This document shows, piece by piece, positions 6,331 to 12,569 of a stretch of DNA of 12,570 bases; position 1 is the first letter of the stretch, and each line of letters begins with the position of its first letter. Source of the DNA: Candidatus Omnitrophica bacterium UBA1562 (GTDB taxonomy: Bacteria > Omnitrophota > Gorgyraeia > Gygaellales > Profunditerraquicolaceae); contig DCOU01000061.1 in assembly GCA_002322525.1 (NCBI GenBank), forward strand, positions 3,116 through 15,685, read 5' to 3'. The notes under the pieces were generated by a model. It had not been told where the DNA came from, did not search any database, and saw only the letters and a program-made list of their open reading frames with translations. A program made the translations under genes and the position numbers.

Positions 6331-6520
6331 GAGCAGACAATTTATGGAGTGCTCGTTTCACTCGCTACGACATAAATTGTAGCCTTCTATTTCTTGATTA
6401 TCGAGGCGTCTGCGAATTAATCCCTGTAGCTACGAAGTGATTAGCTGCGGGATAAGTTCGCACTTATAAGTTATGTCGCTTACATCCTTTAATATCGCGC
6501 CCCATAACTTATGTGCTCGC
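6331..6520. repeat. Cluster of three palindromes between tilS and ftsH
   Basis: Three inverted repeats are packed head to tail. The first is ACAATTTATG (6337-6346) with CATAAATTGT (6371-6380), enclosing a GAGTG/CACTC stem. The second is an imperfect 19-20 base arm pair at 6412-6431 and 6443-6461. The third is ATAAGTTATG (6466-6475) with CATAACTTAT (6503-6512). The outer ends also resemble each other as inverted copies (GAGCAGACAATTTATGG versus, reversed, GAGCACATAAGTTATGG), suggesting one composite element of about 190 bp. It begins right at the tilS stop and ends before the ftsH promoter. Confidence 0.8.
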
Positions 6521-7486
6521 TTACTTGCGGCAAAAAAAGAGTTGATTTTTCTTCTTAACTACCGATACTCCTTTAGGCAGGTCAACTATAGAATTGACTG
6601 GTCGGTTAAAAATCAAATCTTCTAATTCTTTTATGTGCGCAAAGGTGAGCCTGCGTGTATTGCCTTTTACTCTGGCAATATCCATCCGTAATACCAATCT
6701 GCGTATTGCCGGATGCAGATTCGTAAGCTTCTTAAGATTGAGCTTTGTTTTTGCGCCTTTTATTGCCCGTTGAGCTACACGCATTAAATAATCATAATCG
6801 TAGCCTATGCTTTGCGCCATATTGCTCAATATTTCTTTAATATTTTTATTGTATTCCTTCTCTAATAAAGGCAGCAGTCTATTTCTAATCCTATTCCTGA
6901 AATAAATATCTTCTAAATTAGATGCATCAATTCGCGGTTTAATTTTTTTTTTCTTCAGGAAGATTTCTATTTCTCGACGTTTTACTTCTATTAAAGGCCG
7001 GATAACCTGATAACCTGTAATGTTTCTTTTGGGTAAAATCCCTGATAATCCATATAAACCCGCACCTCTTATAATACGCATGAGCACGGTTTCGGCCTGG
7101 TCATCGAGATTATGGCCCAGGGCAATTTTGTCTGCTTTTATATCCCGGGCTACTTTAAATAAAAAACCCAGGCGCGCGTTTCGGGCAATCTCCTCAAGAG
7201 AGCCGGCTTTGGCTAATTCTTTGATATCGACCTTGGCAACGGTTAGGGGTATTTTAAGCTTGTGGGCCAATCTTTCTACAAACTTCCTGTCTTTATAAGA
7301 ATCCTTTCTTAACATATGGTCTAAATGCGCAATATGCAGACTAATCTTGAATTCTTTTTTTAGGCTATTTAATAAAAAAATGAGGGTTAGCGAATCCGGC
7401 CCGCCTGAAACACCGACAATAATCTTATCGCCTTTATCTATGAGCTCATATCTTTTAATGGTCTTTTTTACCTTATCTAAAATCAT
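6521..7486 (-). CDS. tilS: tRNA(Ile)-lysidine synthetase
   Basis: TilS adds lysine to C34 of the CAT-anticodon tRNA-Ile so that it reads AUA and is charged with isoleucine. The 321-residue N-type ATPase shows the P-loop SGGPDS (27-32), HIAHLDHMLR (51-60), GHNLDDQAETVLMRIIRGAG (124-143) and a basic region RNRIRNRLLPLL (197-208). It lacks the long C-terminal domains of E. coli TilS, as do many compact forms. I use the ATG at 7486. An in-frame ATG at 7537 would add MAEETVLDWGGTCPCFT, which is translation of the REP-like repeat and not family sequence. No clear Shine-Dalgarno precedes 7486. It lies upstream of ftsH and is separated from it by palindromes and a promoter. Confidence 0.93.
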   Translation of the reverse strand: MILDKVKKTIKRYELIDKGDKIIVGVSGGPDSLTLIFLLNSLKKEFKISLHIAHLDHMLRKDSYKDRKFVERLAHKLKIPLTVAKVDIKELAKAGSLEEIARNARLGFLFKVARDIKADKIALGHNLDDQAETVLMRIIRGAGLYGLSGILPKRNITGYQVIRPLIEVKRREIEIFLKKKKIKPRIDASNLEDIYFRNRIRNRLLPLLEKEYNKNIKEILSNMAQSIGYDYDYLMRVAQRAIKGAKTKLNLKKLTNLHPAIRRLVLRMDIARVKGNTRRLTFAHIKELEDLIFNRPVNSIVDLPKGVSVVKKKNQLFFCRK

Positions 7487-7495
7487 CGTAAAACA

Positions 7496-7651
7496 GGGAC
7501 AGGTCCCGCCCCAATCGAGGACCGTTTCTTCGGCCAATCGGAGAAGTGTCCCCCAAATGTAAGATTCTAGTGAAGGGGGACACTTTTAGCTTCGGACTCA
7601 GAAGCGTCCCTACCTCAGTCTCGGTTTGGTAGCAGAGGACCGTTCTTCCGG
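7496..7651. repeat. REP-like palindrome cluster between the GGDEF/HD-GYP gene and tilS
   Basis: A short palindrome, GGGACAGGTCCC (7496-7507), is followed by a perfect 11-bp inverted repeat AAGTGTCCCCC (7544-7554) with GGGGGACACTT (7575-7585). Flanking these are two near-identical words, GAGGACCGTTTCTTCGG (7517-7533) and GAGGACCGTTCTTCCGG (7635-7651), as direct copies. GGGGACACTT-type palindromes are common REP/MITE-like words in environmental genomes. The cluster overlaps the last residues of the upstream protein and reaches to ten bases before the tilS start. Confidence 0.75.
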
Positions 7652-9250
7652 TTTACTCTCTAACCTTATCAATATCTCTACCAGGTCTTTATCAAAATGC
7701 GTACCTGCTTCTTTTTTTAATATCTCTAAAGCTTCTTTTTTAGAGTATGCCTTTCGGTAGGGCCTATCAGAAATAAGCGCTTGATAGACGTCAGCAATGC
7801 CGACTATTCGAGCGAGCAGGGGAATTTCTCTTTCTTTTAAACCTGAAGGATAACCCTTGCCATCCCATCTCTCATGATGATGTAACACTACAGGTACAAC
7901 ATCTTTCAAAAAATGTATGGCACGGATTATTTCTGCGCCTATCTTAGGATGCATCTTAATTATCTGGTATTCTTCAGGCGTGAGTTTTGCCTTTTTCCTC
8001 AATATAGAATCACTTATACCGATTTTTCCTATATCATGAAGCATTGCGCCTCTTTCCAAATTATTAAGCATCTCTTGACTTAAACCTATCTCTTTGCCGA
8101 TTTTTAAAACAAGGCCAACCATTTCCTCCGCGTGTTCTGCGGTATAATAGTCTCTGGCCTCCATAGATTTTGAAAAGGCATACATTGACTCCAATACTAC
8201 GCGGTCTACGCGCTCAGATAATCTGTTAATCTTGCGCTTTAAAACATTCACTTCTTCATACGGGCTTAATTTATCAGTAGCCTCCTTCTTATCTTTATAT
8301 AAATCGCTATAAGTGGCAACTACATTGCTCCCTGATTCTTTCGCTCTCTGTAAAGCCTTATCTGCAGCGCTTAGTAATTTATCATAAGTGTCGCAATATT
8401 CATCTGAAGAAAGAGTGGCGATGCCCATACCCACCTTAAGTTTAATTTCTGTTTTTTCTATTTTAAAAATGTGGCTGCTTAATTTAATTATTAGCCGGTT
8501 AGCTACATATTGCGCGCCTAATTTGTCTGTATGCGTCATCAAAATTGCAAACTCTTCTCCTCCGTACCTTGCTAAAACATCGCTCTGCCTTAAAGAACTC
8601 CTGATAAAATTAGCGAATTCTGCCAGAAGCCTGTCGCCTACACGATGCCCATACACATCATTTATAGATTTAAAATAATCGATATCCAAGAACGCAAAGG
8701 AAAAATGGTCATTGTATCTTTTTGCCCGGTATACTTCTATAGGCAATCTTTCCATAAGATAACAGTAATTATAAACGCCGGTAAGAGGGTCTTTGATGGC
8801 AAGGTTCCTTAATTGCATAATATACTTTCTGCCTTTTTCATCCATTGACTTACTAAATTTTTTAAGCAAAGGGCCTATGCGACAAATATGCAATATAAGA
8901 TTTTTTTTGCCCGAAGGACCCTTTATAAGTGAAGTAATCACATCTACATAATAAGGGCTATTATTTTTATCATAATGAACGTGTTCAGCCGTAGCGGCCT
9001 TATGTGTCTTTAAAGTTTCTTTTAAAGGGCACTCCTCTAAAGTACCCTTGCAAGGAGAAAACCGTTTATGGATTAGCTCATAGCATTTCCTTCCAATAAC
9101 ATCTTTTCTTGATAGGCCTGTTTTCTTGAGATAGGCATTATTGATATCAACTATAATGTGAGTTTTAGGGTCTATAATAGCGGCCATATCTGGAAGGCTA
9201 TTAAAAACATCTAAATAGTTTGTATTATTTATCTTTTTATTTTTCTTCAT
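7610..9250 (-). CDS. PAS-GGDEF-HD-GYP cyclic-di-GMP signalling protein
   Basis: This 546-residue soluble protein could both make and break cyclic-di-GMP. It has a PAS domain (about 10-125), a GGDEF cyclase domain (about 145-315) with FLDIDYFKSIND (187-198) and active site GGEEF (230-234), preceded by the inhibitory-site motif RQSD (221-224) at the canonical five-residue spacing. A coiled linker (about 330-355) leads to an HD-GYP phosphodiesterase domain (about 355-530) with H373, HDIGKIG (405-411), HHHERWDGKGYP (457-468) and DVYQALISDRPYR (487-499). All key residues of both domains appear intact. The PAS domain carries cysteines C56, C67 and C74, which might bind a cofactor or sense redox. 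GAGAGG lies about eight bases before the ATG. The last residues run into a REP-like repeat. It lies downstream of tRNA-Met genes. Confidence 0.95.
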   Translation of the reverse strand: MKKNKKINNTNYLDVFNSLPDMAAIIDPKTHIIVDINNAYLKKTGLSRKDVIGRKCYELIHKRFSPCKGTLEECPLKETLKTHKAATAEHVHYDKNNSPYYVDVITSLIKGPSGKKNLILHICRIGPLLKKFSKSMDEKGRKYIMQLRNLAIKDPLTGVYNYCYLMERLPIEVYRAKRYNDHFSFAFLDIDYFKSINDVYGHRVGDRLLAEFANFIRSSLRQSDVLARYGGEEFAILMTHTDKLGAQYVANRLIIKLSSHIFKIEKTEIKLKVGMGIATLSSDEYCDTYDKLLSAADKALQRAKESGSNVVATYSDLYKDKKEATDKLSPYEEVNVLKRKINRLSERVDRVVLESMYAFSKSMEARDYYTAEHAEEMVGLVLKIGKEIGLSQEMLNNLERGAMLHDIGKIGISDSILRKKAKLTPEEYQIIKMHPKIGAEIIRAIHFLKDVVPVVLHHHERWDGKGYPSGLKEREIPLLARIVGIADVYQALISDRPYRKAYSKKEALEILKKEAGTHFDKDLVEILIRLESKPEERSSATKPRLR

Positions 9251-9276
9251 TTAAAATCCTCTCTTTTATACTTAAG

Positions 9277-9314
9277 TGGCGGCGGGTGGCCCTCCTTCGG
9301 GGGACTGCCCCGCC
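9277..9314 (-). repeat. tRNA 3'-end-like remnant
   Basis: The 13-base word TGGCGGCGGGTGG occurs at 9277-9289 and again at 9326-9338, where it is the acceptor and T-stem end of the split tRNA-Met. Here it is joined to GC-rich sequence containing the plus-strand hairpin CCTCC-TTCG-GGGGG and the end GCCCCGCC. The minus strand can pair GGCGGG with CCCGCC, so it looks like a collapsed tRNA end or minihelix. Function is unknown. Confidence 0.5.
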
Positions 9315-9367
9315 AACAAGTAAAATGGCGGCGGGTGGATTTAAACCACCGACAAATCGGGTATGAG

Positions 9368-9498
9368 CCCCGTTAGAAATCTTTATGACGGCGAGTGGAT
9401 TTGAACCACTGACTTAGCGGGTATGAGCCGCTTGCTCTACCGAACTGAGCTACGCCGCCAAATAAGAATAATTCGACTGCCTGAAATTTCTAACGGGG
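9368..9498. mobile_element. 131-bp insert with 13-bp terminal inverted repeats carrying tRNA-Met
   Basis: A perfect inverted repeat bounds the segment: CCCCGTTAGAAAT (9368-9380) and ATTTCTAACGGGG (9486-9498). CTCA (read on the minus strand) flanks it on both sides. The interior holds one intact tRNA-Met and about 30 other bases, with no coding capacity. The terminal repeats plus the duplicated tetranucleotide look like a small non-autonomous insertion, but the RNA could equally pair the two ends and bring the tRNA halves together. The mobile label is an inference. Confidence 0.5.
9386..9459 (-). tRNA. tRNA-Met (anticodon CAT), elongator type
   Basis: This is a complete cloverleaf: acceptor GGCGGCG with CGCCGTC (one G-T pair), D-arm GCTC/GAGC with GG in the loop, anticodon stem AGCGG/CCGCT and loop CTCATAC, and T-arm AGTGG TTCAAAT CCACT; the discriminator is A and CCA is not encoded. 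Loop position C38 followed by CCG, and a fully paired acceptor 1-72, fit elongator tRNA-Met better than initiator or the TilS substrate tRNA-Ile2, which ordinarily has loop CTCATAA. Confidence 0.9.
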
Positions 9499-9550
9499 TG
9501 AGCCGACTACTCTATCAGGCTCAAGTTACGCCGCCATATCTAAAATTTAT

Positions 9551-10129
9551 CTAATTACCCTGCCCTGACCTTTTTAACTGATACTCCACATACATCGCCA
9601 GGACTTCCTGTATTTTTACCGAGGGCTGGACGACAAAATAATGGCTGATCACAGCGTGGCCTATTTCATGGCCGATTACGCCGCGGCTAAAATTATCGGC
9701 AGAGGTATAAATCGTATTCAGGTCATAAACATAAAAAGAGCGGGGAGCGACATTCTTTCTAAAAAGATAATTGTATATATTATTCAACTGAATACTATCT
9801 TTACCGATTTTAACTGTGCCGTGAAAACTATAAAGATGCATATCTAGTATATCGCAGGCCCGCAAAAATAAGACATCTAACATATCCGCCAGCCCTAACC
9901 CTTGATCCAGGGGCCTGCCTACCAGCAGGTTATCCGACGGACTGATATTCAGCTGTTGTAAAAGTTTGGGTATTTCTAATTGCGGCGAATAATAAACCGT
10001 GAAATACTTGCCTTCTATCTTTTTTGCCGCACCAAAGCCGTCATCGACGGCAAAAGAGGTATTTATCTTTAAGAAAAATGCAATAACAAAAATTATTGTT
10101 ATCTTATAAGTTTTTCTTATAAATGCCAT
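9551..10129 (-). CDS. Secreted HExxH (zincin-type) hypothetical protein
   Basis: This is an unrecognised 192-residue protein with an N-terminal signal peptide (hydrophobic 10-20, probable cut after TSFA, near 27) and a zinc-protease-like helix VIGHEIGHAVISHYF (151-165). A glutamate 17 residues after the motif (E175 in QEVLAMYVE) could be the third zinc ligand, as in gluzincins. A central part with YFTVYYSPQ (42-50) resembles the opening strand of several secreted peptidase-like proteins. It probably acts outside the inner membrane; substrate unknown. Its ATG shares a base with the TAA stop of the HAMP gene (TAATG), so the two are translationally coupled. It ends 15 bases before the split tRNA-Met. 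Confidence 0.8.
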   Translation of the reverse strand: MAFIRKTYKITIIFVIAFFLKINTSFAVDDGFGAAKKIEGKYFTVYYSPQLEIPKLLQQLNISPSDNLLVGRPLDQGLGLADMLDVLFLRACDILDMHLYSFHGTVKIGKDSIQLNNIYNYLFRKNVAPRSFYVYDLNTIYTSADNFSRGVIGHEIGHAVISHYFVVQPSVKIQEVLAMYVEYQLKRSGQGN

Positions 10130-10719
10130 TAAGTCTTAAAATAATGTATTATTTTATCTAATTCCCCGGCTATCCTTTTTACATCTCCCAAATACGGCCT
10201 TTTATGTTCGGCAATCTCATGTTCGGAAATATTATCCAGTTTTTCTTTTAAGGAACGGAAGTTATCTTTTAATGTTTTAAGTTCTGTTCTTATTTTGCTA
10301 ATCATTACGTTAAAAACATCGGCTAAATCCTGCAACTGGTCAAGATGGCGAATCCGGAAATCGTCTGAGAAATTCCCTTCTGCTAAAGCCTGCATTACCT
10401 TTTTGAAGCGGTATAACGGCCCGGCAATCTTATGAGAAACGAATAACGTCACTACTATGGTAGCCAGGCCAACCAAGACTGTCACTATGGCTACTGTCTG
10501 TATGAGTATGGGTAAAATAAAATCTGCAGTAGTGCGCACCACCACGCGCGAATTCACAAAAGAAACGGTAGTTGAGCGCATCGCCAGAAAATAGAGTATT
10601 CCTATGGTAAGCAACCCTCCGATAGCCACTAAGACACAAAATTTCAAAATGAAGTTTGTCTGGAATCGTTTTTCAATAAAATAAATCCTGCGTTTTCGGA
10701 TTACCCTGGGATTATCCAT
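10129..10719 (-). CDS. Two-helix membrane protein with HAMP domain and coiled coil, no output domain
   Basis: The 196-residue product has a basic N-terminus, TM1 (about 23-46), a short outer segment (47-65), TM2 (66-94), a HAMP domain (about 91-143; IAGPLYRFKKVMQALAEGNF, 98-117, and DQLQDLADVFNVM) and a C-terminal coiled coil to the end. HAMP domains normally pass signals from a sensor to a kinase, cyclase or chemotaxis domain; none follows here, and the protein ends naturally with a stop that overlaps the next gene. It may act as a scaffold or partner for a separate signalling protein. A perfect AGGAGG lies eight bases before the start. A palindrome separates it from the lipoprotein gene. 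Confidence 0.85.
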   Translation of the reverse strand: MDNPRVIRKRRIYFIEKRFQTNFILKFCVLVAIGGLLTIGILYFLAMRSTTVSFVNSRVVVRTTADFILPILIQTVAIVTVLVGLATIVVTLFVSHKIAGPLYRFKKVMQALAEGNFSDDFRIRHLDQLQDLADVFNVMISKIRTELKTLKDNFRSLKEKLDNISEHEIAEHKRPYLGDVKRIAGELDKIIHYFKT

Positions 10720-10740
10720 CTTAAGGCCTCCTATTTTAAT

Positions 10741-10785
10741 GAGCCCACAACTTACGGAACGTAAGTGTTCGTAAGTTGTTTGGGC
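10741..10785. repeat. Palindromic element between lipoprotein and HAMP genes
   Basis: A perfect 10-bp inverted repeat, ACAACTTACG (10747-10756) with CGTAAGTTGT (10770-10779), encloses 13 bases, with an outer GCCCA/TGGGC. The start GAGCCCACAACTTACGG resembles the left end of the 6331-6520 cluster, and the next bases GCGAATTAATC (10784-10794) are an 11-base word also found at 6412-6422. The right edge touches the stop codon of the lipoprotein gene. Confidence 0.75.
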
Positions 10786-10788
10786 GAA

Positions 10789-11322
10789 TTAATCTAAATT
10801 TATTTTTATTTCTCCCTTTTTGCGCAGCTGCGCTACCCACTCGTTCATTGCCTGTGTTTCTTTCTGTCTGGTAATTTCCCACTTTATCTGCTGATACATC
10901 TGGTCGTAAGATTTATCAGTCTTGCCGCTTTTGAGCAGATTGTCGTAAGCCTCTGCTATTTCTTTATCGTTTACCATAACAGAACCGGCAACCTCTTTGG
11001 TTTTCTTATCCAGTGCAACTTTTAAAAGCGACTGCTCCCAGAATCTTTCAATCATCTTCAGGAAACTCTTATCCTTATCCAGCCCTTTTTTCTGGGCGTC
11101 CTGAAGTATTAATTTGCGGTTAATCAGGGTATTTAAAAATTCCTTTCTCGATTCCGCGGTATCGGTGTAGCCGTAGCTGGATGCCTTAAACTCCCCCTCA
11201 AATTCCTCCCAGGTAATCTCGTAATTATTAATCTTGGCTAAAATCTCTTTTTTTTCTTCAACTGGCCTGCCACAACCCAAAGTTAAAATGGCCGCTAATA
11301 ATAAAAATAGGTATTTTTTCAT
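10789..11322 (-). CDS. Lipoprotein with SurA-N-like region
   Basis: This 177-residue protein has a lipoprotein signal peptide (KKYLFLLLAAILTLGC, lipid-attached Cys17) and a helical region like the N-terminal part of SurA/PrsA-type chaperones: AKINNYEITWEEFEGEF (29-45), then REFLNTLINRKLILQDAQKKGL (60-81) and a closing segment QIKWEITRQKETQAMNEWVAQLRKKGEI. The peptidyl-prolyl isomerase (rotamase) domain is not present in the 177 residues, so if related it is a chaperone-only form, probably tethered in the periplasm. GGGAG lies about eight bases before the start. It follows the 57-aa ORF by about 20 bases. The stop codon coincides with the edge of a palindromic element. Confidence 0.82.
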   Translation of the reverse strand: MKKYLFLLLAAILTLGCGRPVEEKKEILAKINNYEITWEEFEGEFKASSYGYTDTAESRKEFLNTLINRKLILQDAQKKGLDKDKSFLKMIERFWEQSLLKVALDKKTKEVAGSVMVNDKEIAEAYDNLLKSGKTDKSYDQMYQQIKWEITRQKETQAMNEWVAQLRKKGEIKINLD

Positions 11323-11341
11323 ACTGACTCCCTTCTCCTTT

Positions 11342-11515
11342 TCATTTCAACGAAAAAGGCACATTCACAGAAAACATCTTTTTCCAGTGCCTGCTTACTT
11401 TTCTATCCACCGTATATTTTAAGTTAAATTTGACGAATTCCAGATATTCATCCATTAATAGCCATTTTGGCAAAGGCGTAGGTTGTTTGATTATAGGTAA
11501 ATTAAGTTTATCCAT
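11342..11515 (-). CDS. 57-residue hypothetical protein downstream of the nucleotidyltransferase
   Basis: This small ORF starts 13 bases after the nucleotidyltransferase stop and reads MDKLNLPIIKQPTPLPKWLL, then MDEYLEFVKFNLKYTVDRKV and SRHWKKMFSVNVPFSLK. It has an ordinary amino-acid composition, with no membrane segment or known motif. Close spacing suggests co-transcription and perhaps a functional pair with the nucleotidyltransferase. An internal Met at residue 21 is an alternative start. I do not recognise the family. Confidence 0.6.
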   Translation of the reverse strand: MDKLNLPIIKQPTPLPKWLLMDEYLEFVKFNLKYTVDRKVSRHWKKMFSVNVPFSLK

Positions 11516-11528
11516 CCGGGTCTATTTT

Positions 11529-12068
11529 TTAAATACCGTCTAAAATCTTCTGGTAGATTTCTTCTGTTGCATATTTTAAACATAGTTCTTTAAATTTCTT
11601 GCTTTTTGCATCCAATTTATTAATTCTTATCAAATTAATAATATCCGGTATGTCTTTAGCCAAACGAAGCTTGAGGTTATATTTAACTGCATGGAGTTTA
11701 AGGGCAATTAAATGCTCTAACGAGGGAACGCTAAACGCACAACCAGCGATACTGATTTCTTGGCTATCCTTAATAATCTTAGCAAGGGTCTCTTCCTCAA
11801 CAAACATAAAATCAATATCCAAAAGGGTGGAGCTTTTAGCGCAGATGAGCCGGGCAAAAGCTTCTTGGCTATAATTCACCTTATAACCAGCTGCTTCTAA
11901 CAAAGTTAATATTTTCTGGAAATCCTGCTCTCTGATGAGAAAATCAACATCTACAGTCTGCCGGGTATACTTATAAAAATTAACGGCAAATCCTCCAATT
12001 AAAACCAGAGATATCCCTGTTTTTTTAGATATGTCTGAGACTAAATGAAATACGCTCGGATAATCCAT
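11529..12068 (-). CDS. Nucleotidyltransferase, AbiEii/DUF6036-like
   Basis: The 179-residue protein has the minimal nucleotidyltransferase fold: a helix, then LVLIGGFAVNFYKYTRQTVDVDFLI (21-45), giving the GG signature (G25, G26) and acidic pair D40 and D42, and a third acid in LLDIDF (D84/D86). The C-terminal PSLEHLIALKLHAVK (115-129) and RLAKDIPDIINLI (135-147) fit the AbiEii/DUF6036 type, found in abortive-infection and toxin-antitoxin systems and as orphan genes of unknown role. It would transfer NMP to a protein or RNA target. Start: no strong ribosome site, but the ORF begins with typical N-terminal helix sequence. Downstream lies a 57-aa ORF, the only candidate partner. Confidence 0.8.
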   Translation of the reverse strand: MDYPSVFHLVSDISKKTGISLVLIGGFAVNFYKYTRQTVDVDFLIREQDFQKILTLLEAAGYKVNYSQEAFARLICAKSSTLLDIDFMFVEEETLAKIIKDSQEISIAGCAFSVPSLEHLIALKLHAVKYNLKLRLAKDIPDIINLIRINKLDAKSKKFKELCLKYATEEIYQKILDGI

Positions 12069-12174
12069 CTTTTATTAATATGTTAAAATATCTATTTATA
12101 GTCTATCCTTCATTTTGCGAAGGAACCCTCTTAATTTTTAAATTATTATACTACTGATTTCAATAACTTACCAC

Positions 12175-12206
12175 AAAAAAAATACCCCCGTTCCTTAGCC
12201 GGTATT
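12175..12206 (-). terminator. Terminator-like hairpin, second of a tandem pair
   Basis: On the minus strand, AATACC (12206-12201) pairs with GGTATT (12186-12181), followed by an eight-T run (12182-12175). The stem is only six pairs with a 14-base loop, so it is weaker than the hairpin at 12239-12267. It may end transcription that escapes the first hairpin, or separate the nucleotidyltransferase unit from upstream reads. Confidence 0.5.
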
Positions 12207-12238
12207 TAACAGGCGCGGTTTCACGCGAAGGCGAATAA

Positions 12239-12267
12239 AAAAGGGCAAATTTTTGATTTGCCCTTTT
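12239..12267 (-). terminator. Rho-independent terminator after the partial gene
   Basis: A perfect 12-bp stem, AAAAGGGCAAAT (12239-12250) with ATTTGCCCTTTT (12256-12267), closes a 5-base loop. Minus-strand transcription meets a six-T run at its end. It lies about 57 bases after the stop codon of the gene entering from the right edge, so it most likely ends that transcript. Confidence 0.85.
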
Positions 12268-12323
12268 GCATTCCGGATTTAAGCTAATTTTTAACTTATG
12301 GCTTTATTATCCTAACTTTCCCT

Positions 12324-12569
12324 TTACTTTAAGAAAGGTAGGAGCCCTTCATGGCCGGTAAGAGTCAATACGCCATCCAGGAAACTATAATCCCCATCTC
12401 TTAATATAAATTCTTCAAAGGCAGACATATCTGTGGGCGTTAAGGGATGATATAAATAAGTAGGCCCGCCTATATGGATAAATGTATTAAACTGGTATTG
12501 TCCTAATTGCGTTGCATCTGGGAATACAAATATTACAATTTCGGCATTGGATAATTGGGAATTTAACCA
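12324..12569 (-). CDS. 3' end of an unrecognised gene (5' end beyond window)
   Basis: An open frame continues to the window edge and gives 81 residues before a TAA. It reads WLNSQLSNAEIVIFVFPDAT at the edge, then QLGQYQFNTFIHIGGPTYLY, ending in LTLTGHEGLLPFLK. There is no stop in this frame over the whole stretch, and it is followed by a terminator, which supports a real gene end. Aromatic, glycine-rich and beta-rich composition would fit an extracellular or surface protein, but no family is recognised. Confidence 0.6.
   Translation of the reverse strand, partial: WLNSQLSNAEIVIFVFPDATQLGQYQFNTFIHIGGPTYLYHPLTPTDMSAFEEFILRDGDYSFLDGVLTLTGHEGLLPFLK

Larger units (their letters stand above)
9326..9535 (-). 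pseudogene. tRNA-Met-like gene split at the anticodon loop
   Basis: The two outer parts, 9535-9499 and 9367-9326 on the minus strand, join into a complete tRNA. The acceptor GGCGGCG/CGCCGCC is perfect, the D-stem is ACTT/GAGT, the anticodon stem is GTCGG/CCGAT with loop CTCATAC (anticodon CAT), and the T-arm is GGTGG TTTAAAT CCACC with discriminator A. The tetranucleotide CTCA is present at both break ends, as after a target duplication. The D-loop lacks GG, and the T-loop has TTT instead of TTC, so the tertiary GG-C contact is lost; this favours a decaying or atypical gene. Everything between the halves is a 131-bp insert carrying a normal tRNA-Met. Confidence 0.7.

Noticed and set aside
7487..7537. 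Longer TilS start at 7537
   Set aside because: The added 17 residues are REP-like repeat sequence without family similarity.
9386..9459. tRNA with CAT as initiator or as TilS substrate tRNA-Ile2
   Set aside because: The acceptor is paired at 1-72, unlike the initiator, and loop CTCATAC fits elongator tRNA-Met better than tRNA-Ile2.
9326..9535. Split tRNA as a group I intron
   Set aside because: The 131-bp insert is far too short for a group I intron core and contains a tRNA.
12069..12110. Promoter for the nucleotidyltransferase (TATAAA near 12097)
   Set aside because: No acceptable -35 at 16-18 bases; too weak to call in AT-rich sequence.
12175..12235. Cyclic-di-GMP (GEMM) riboswitch
   Set aside because: Only loose similarity of one stem; the GEMM core and tetraloop-receptor parts are not visible.
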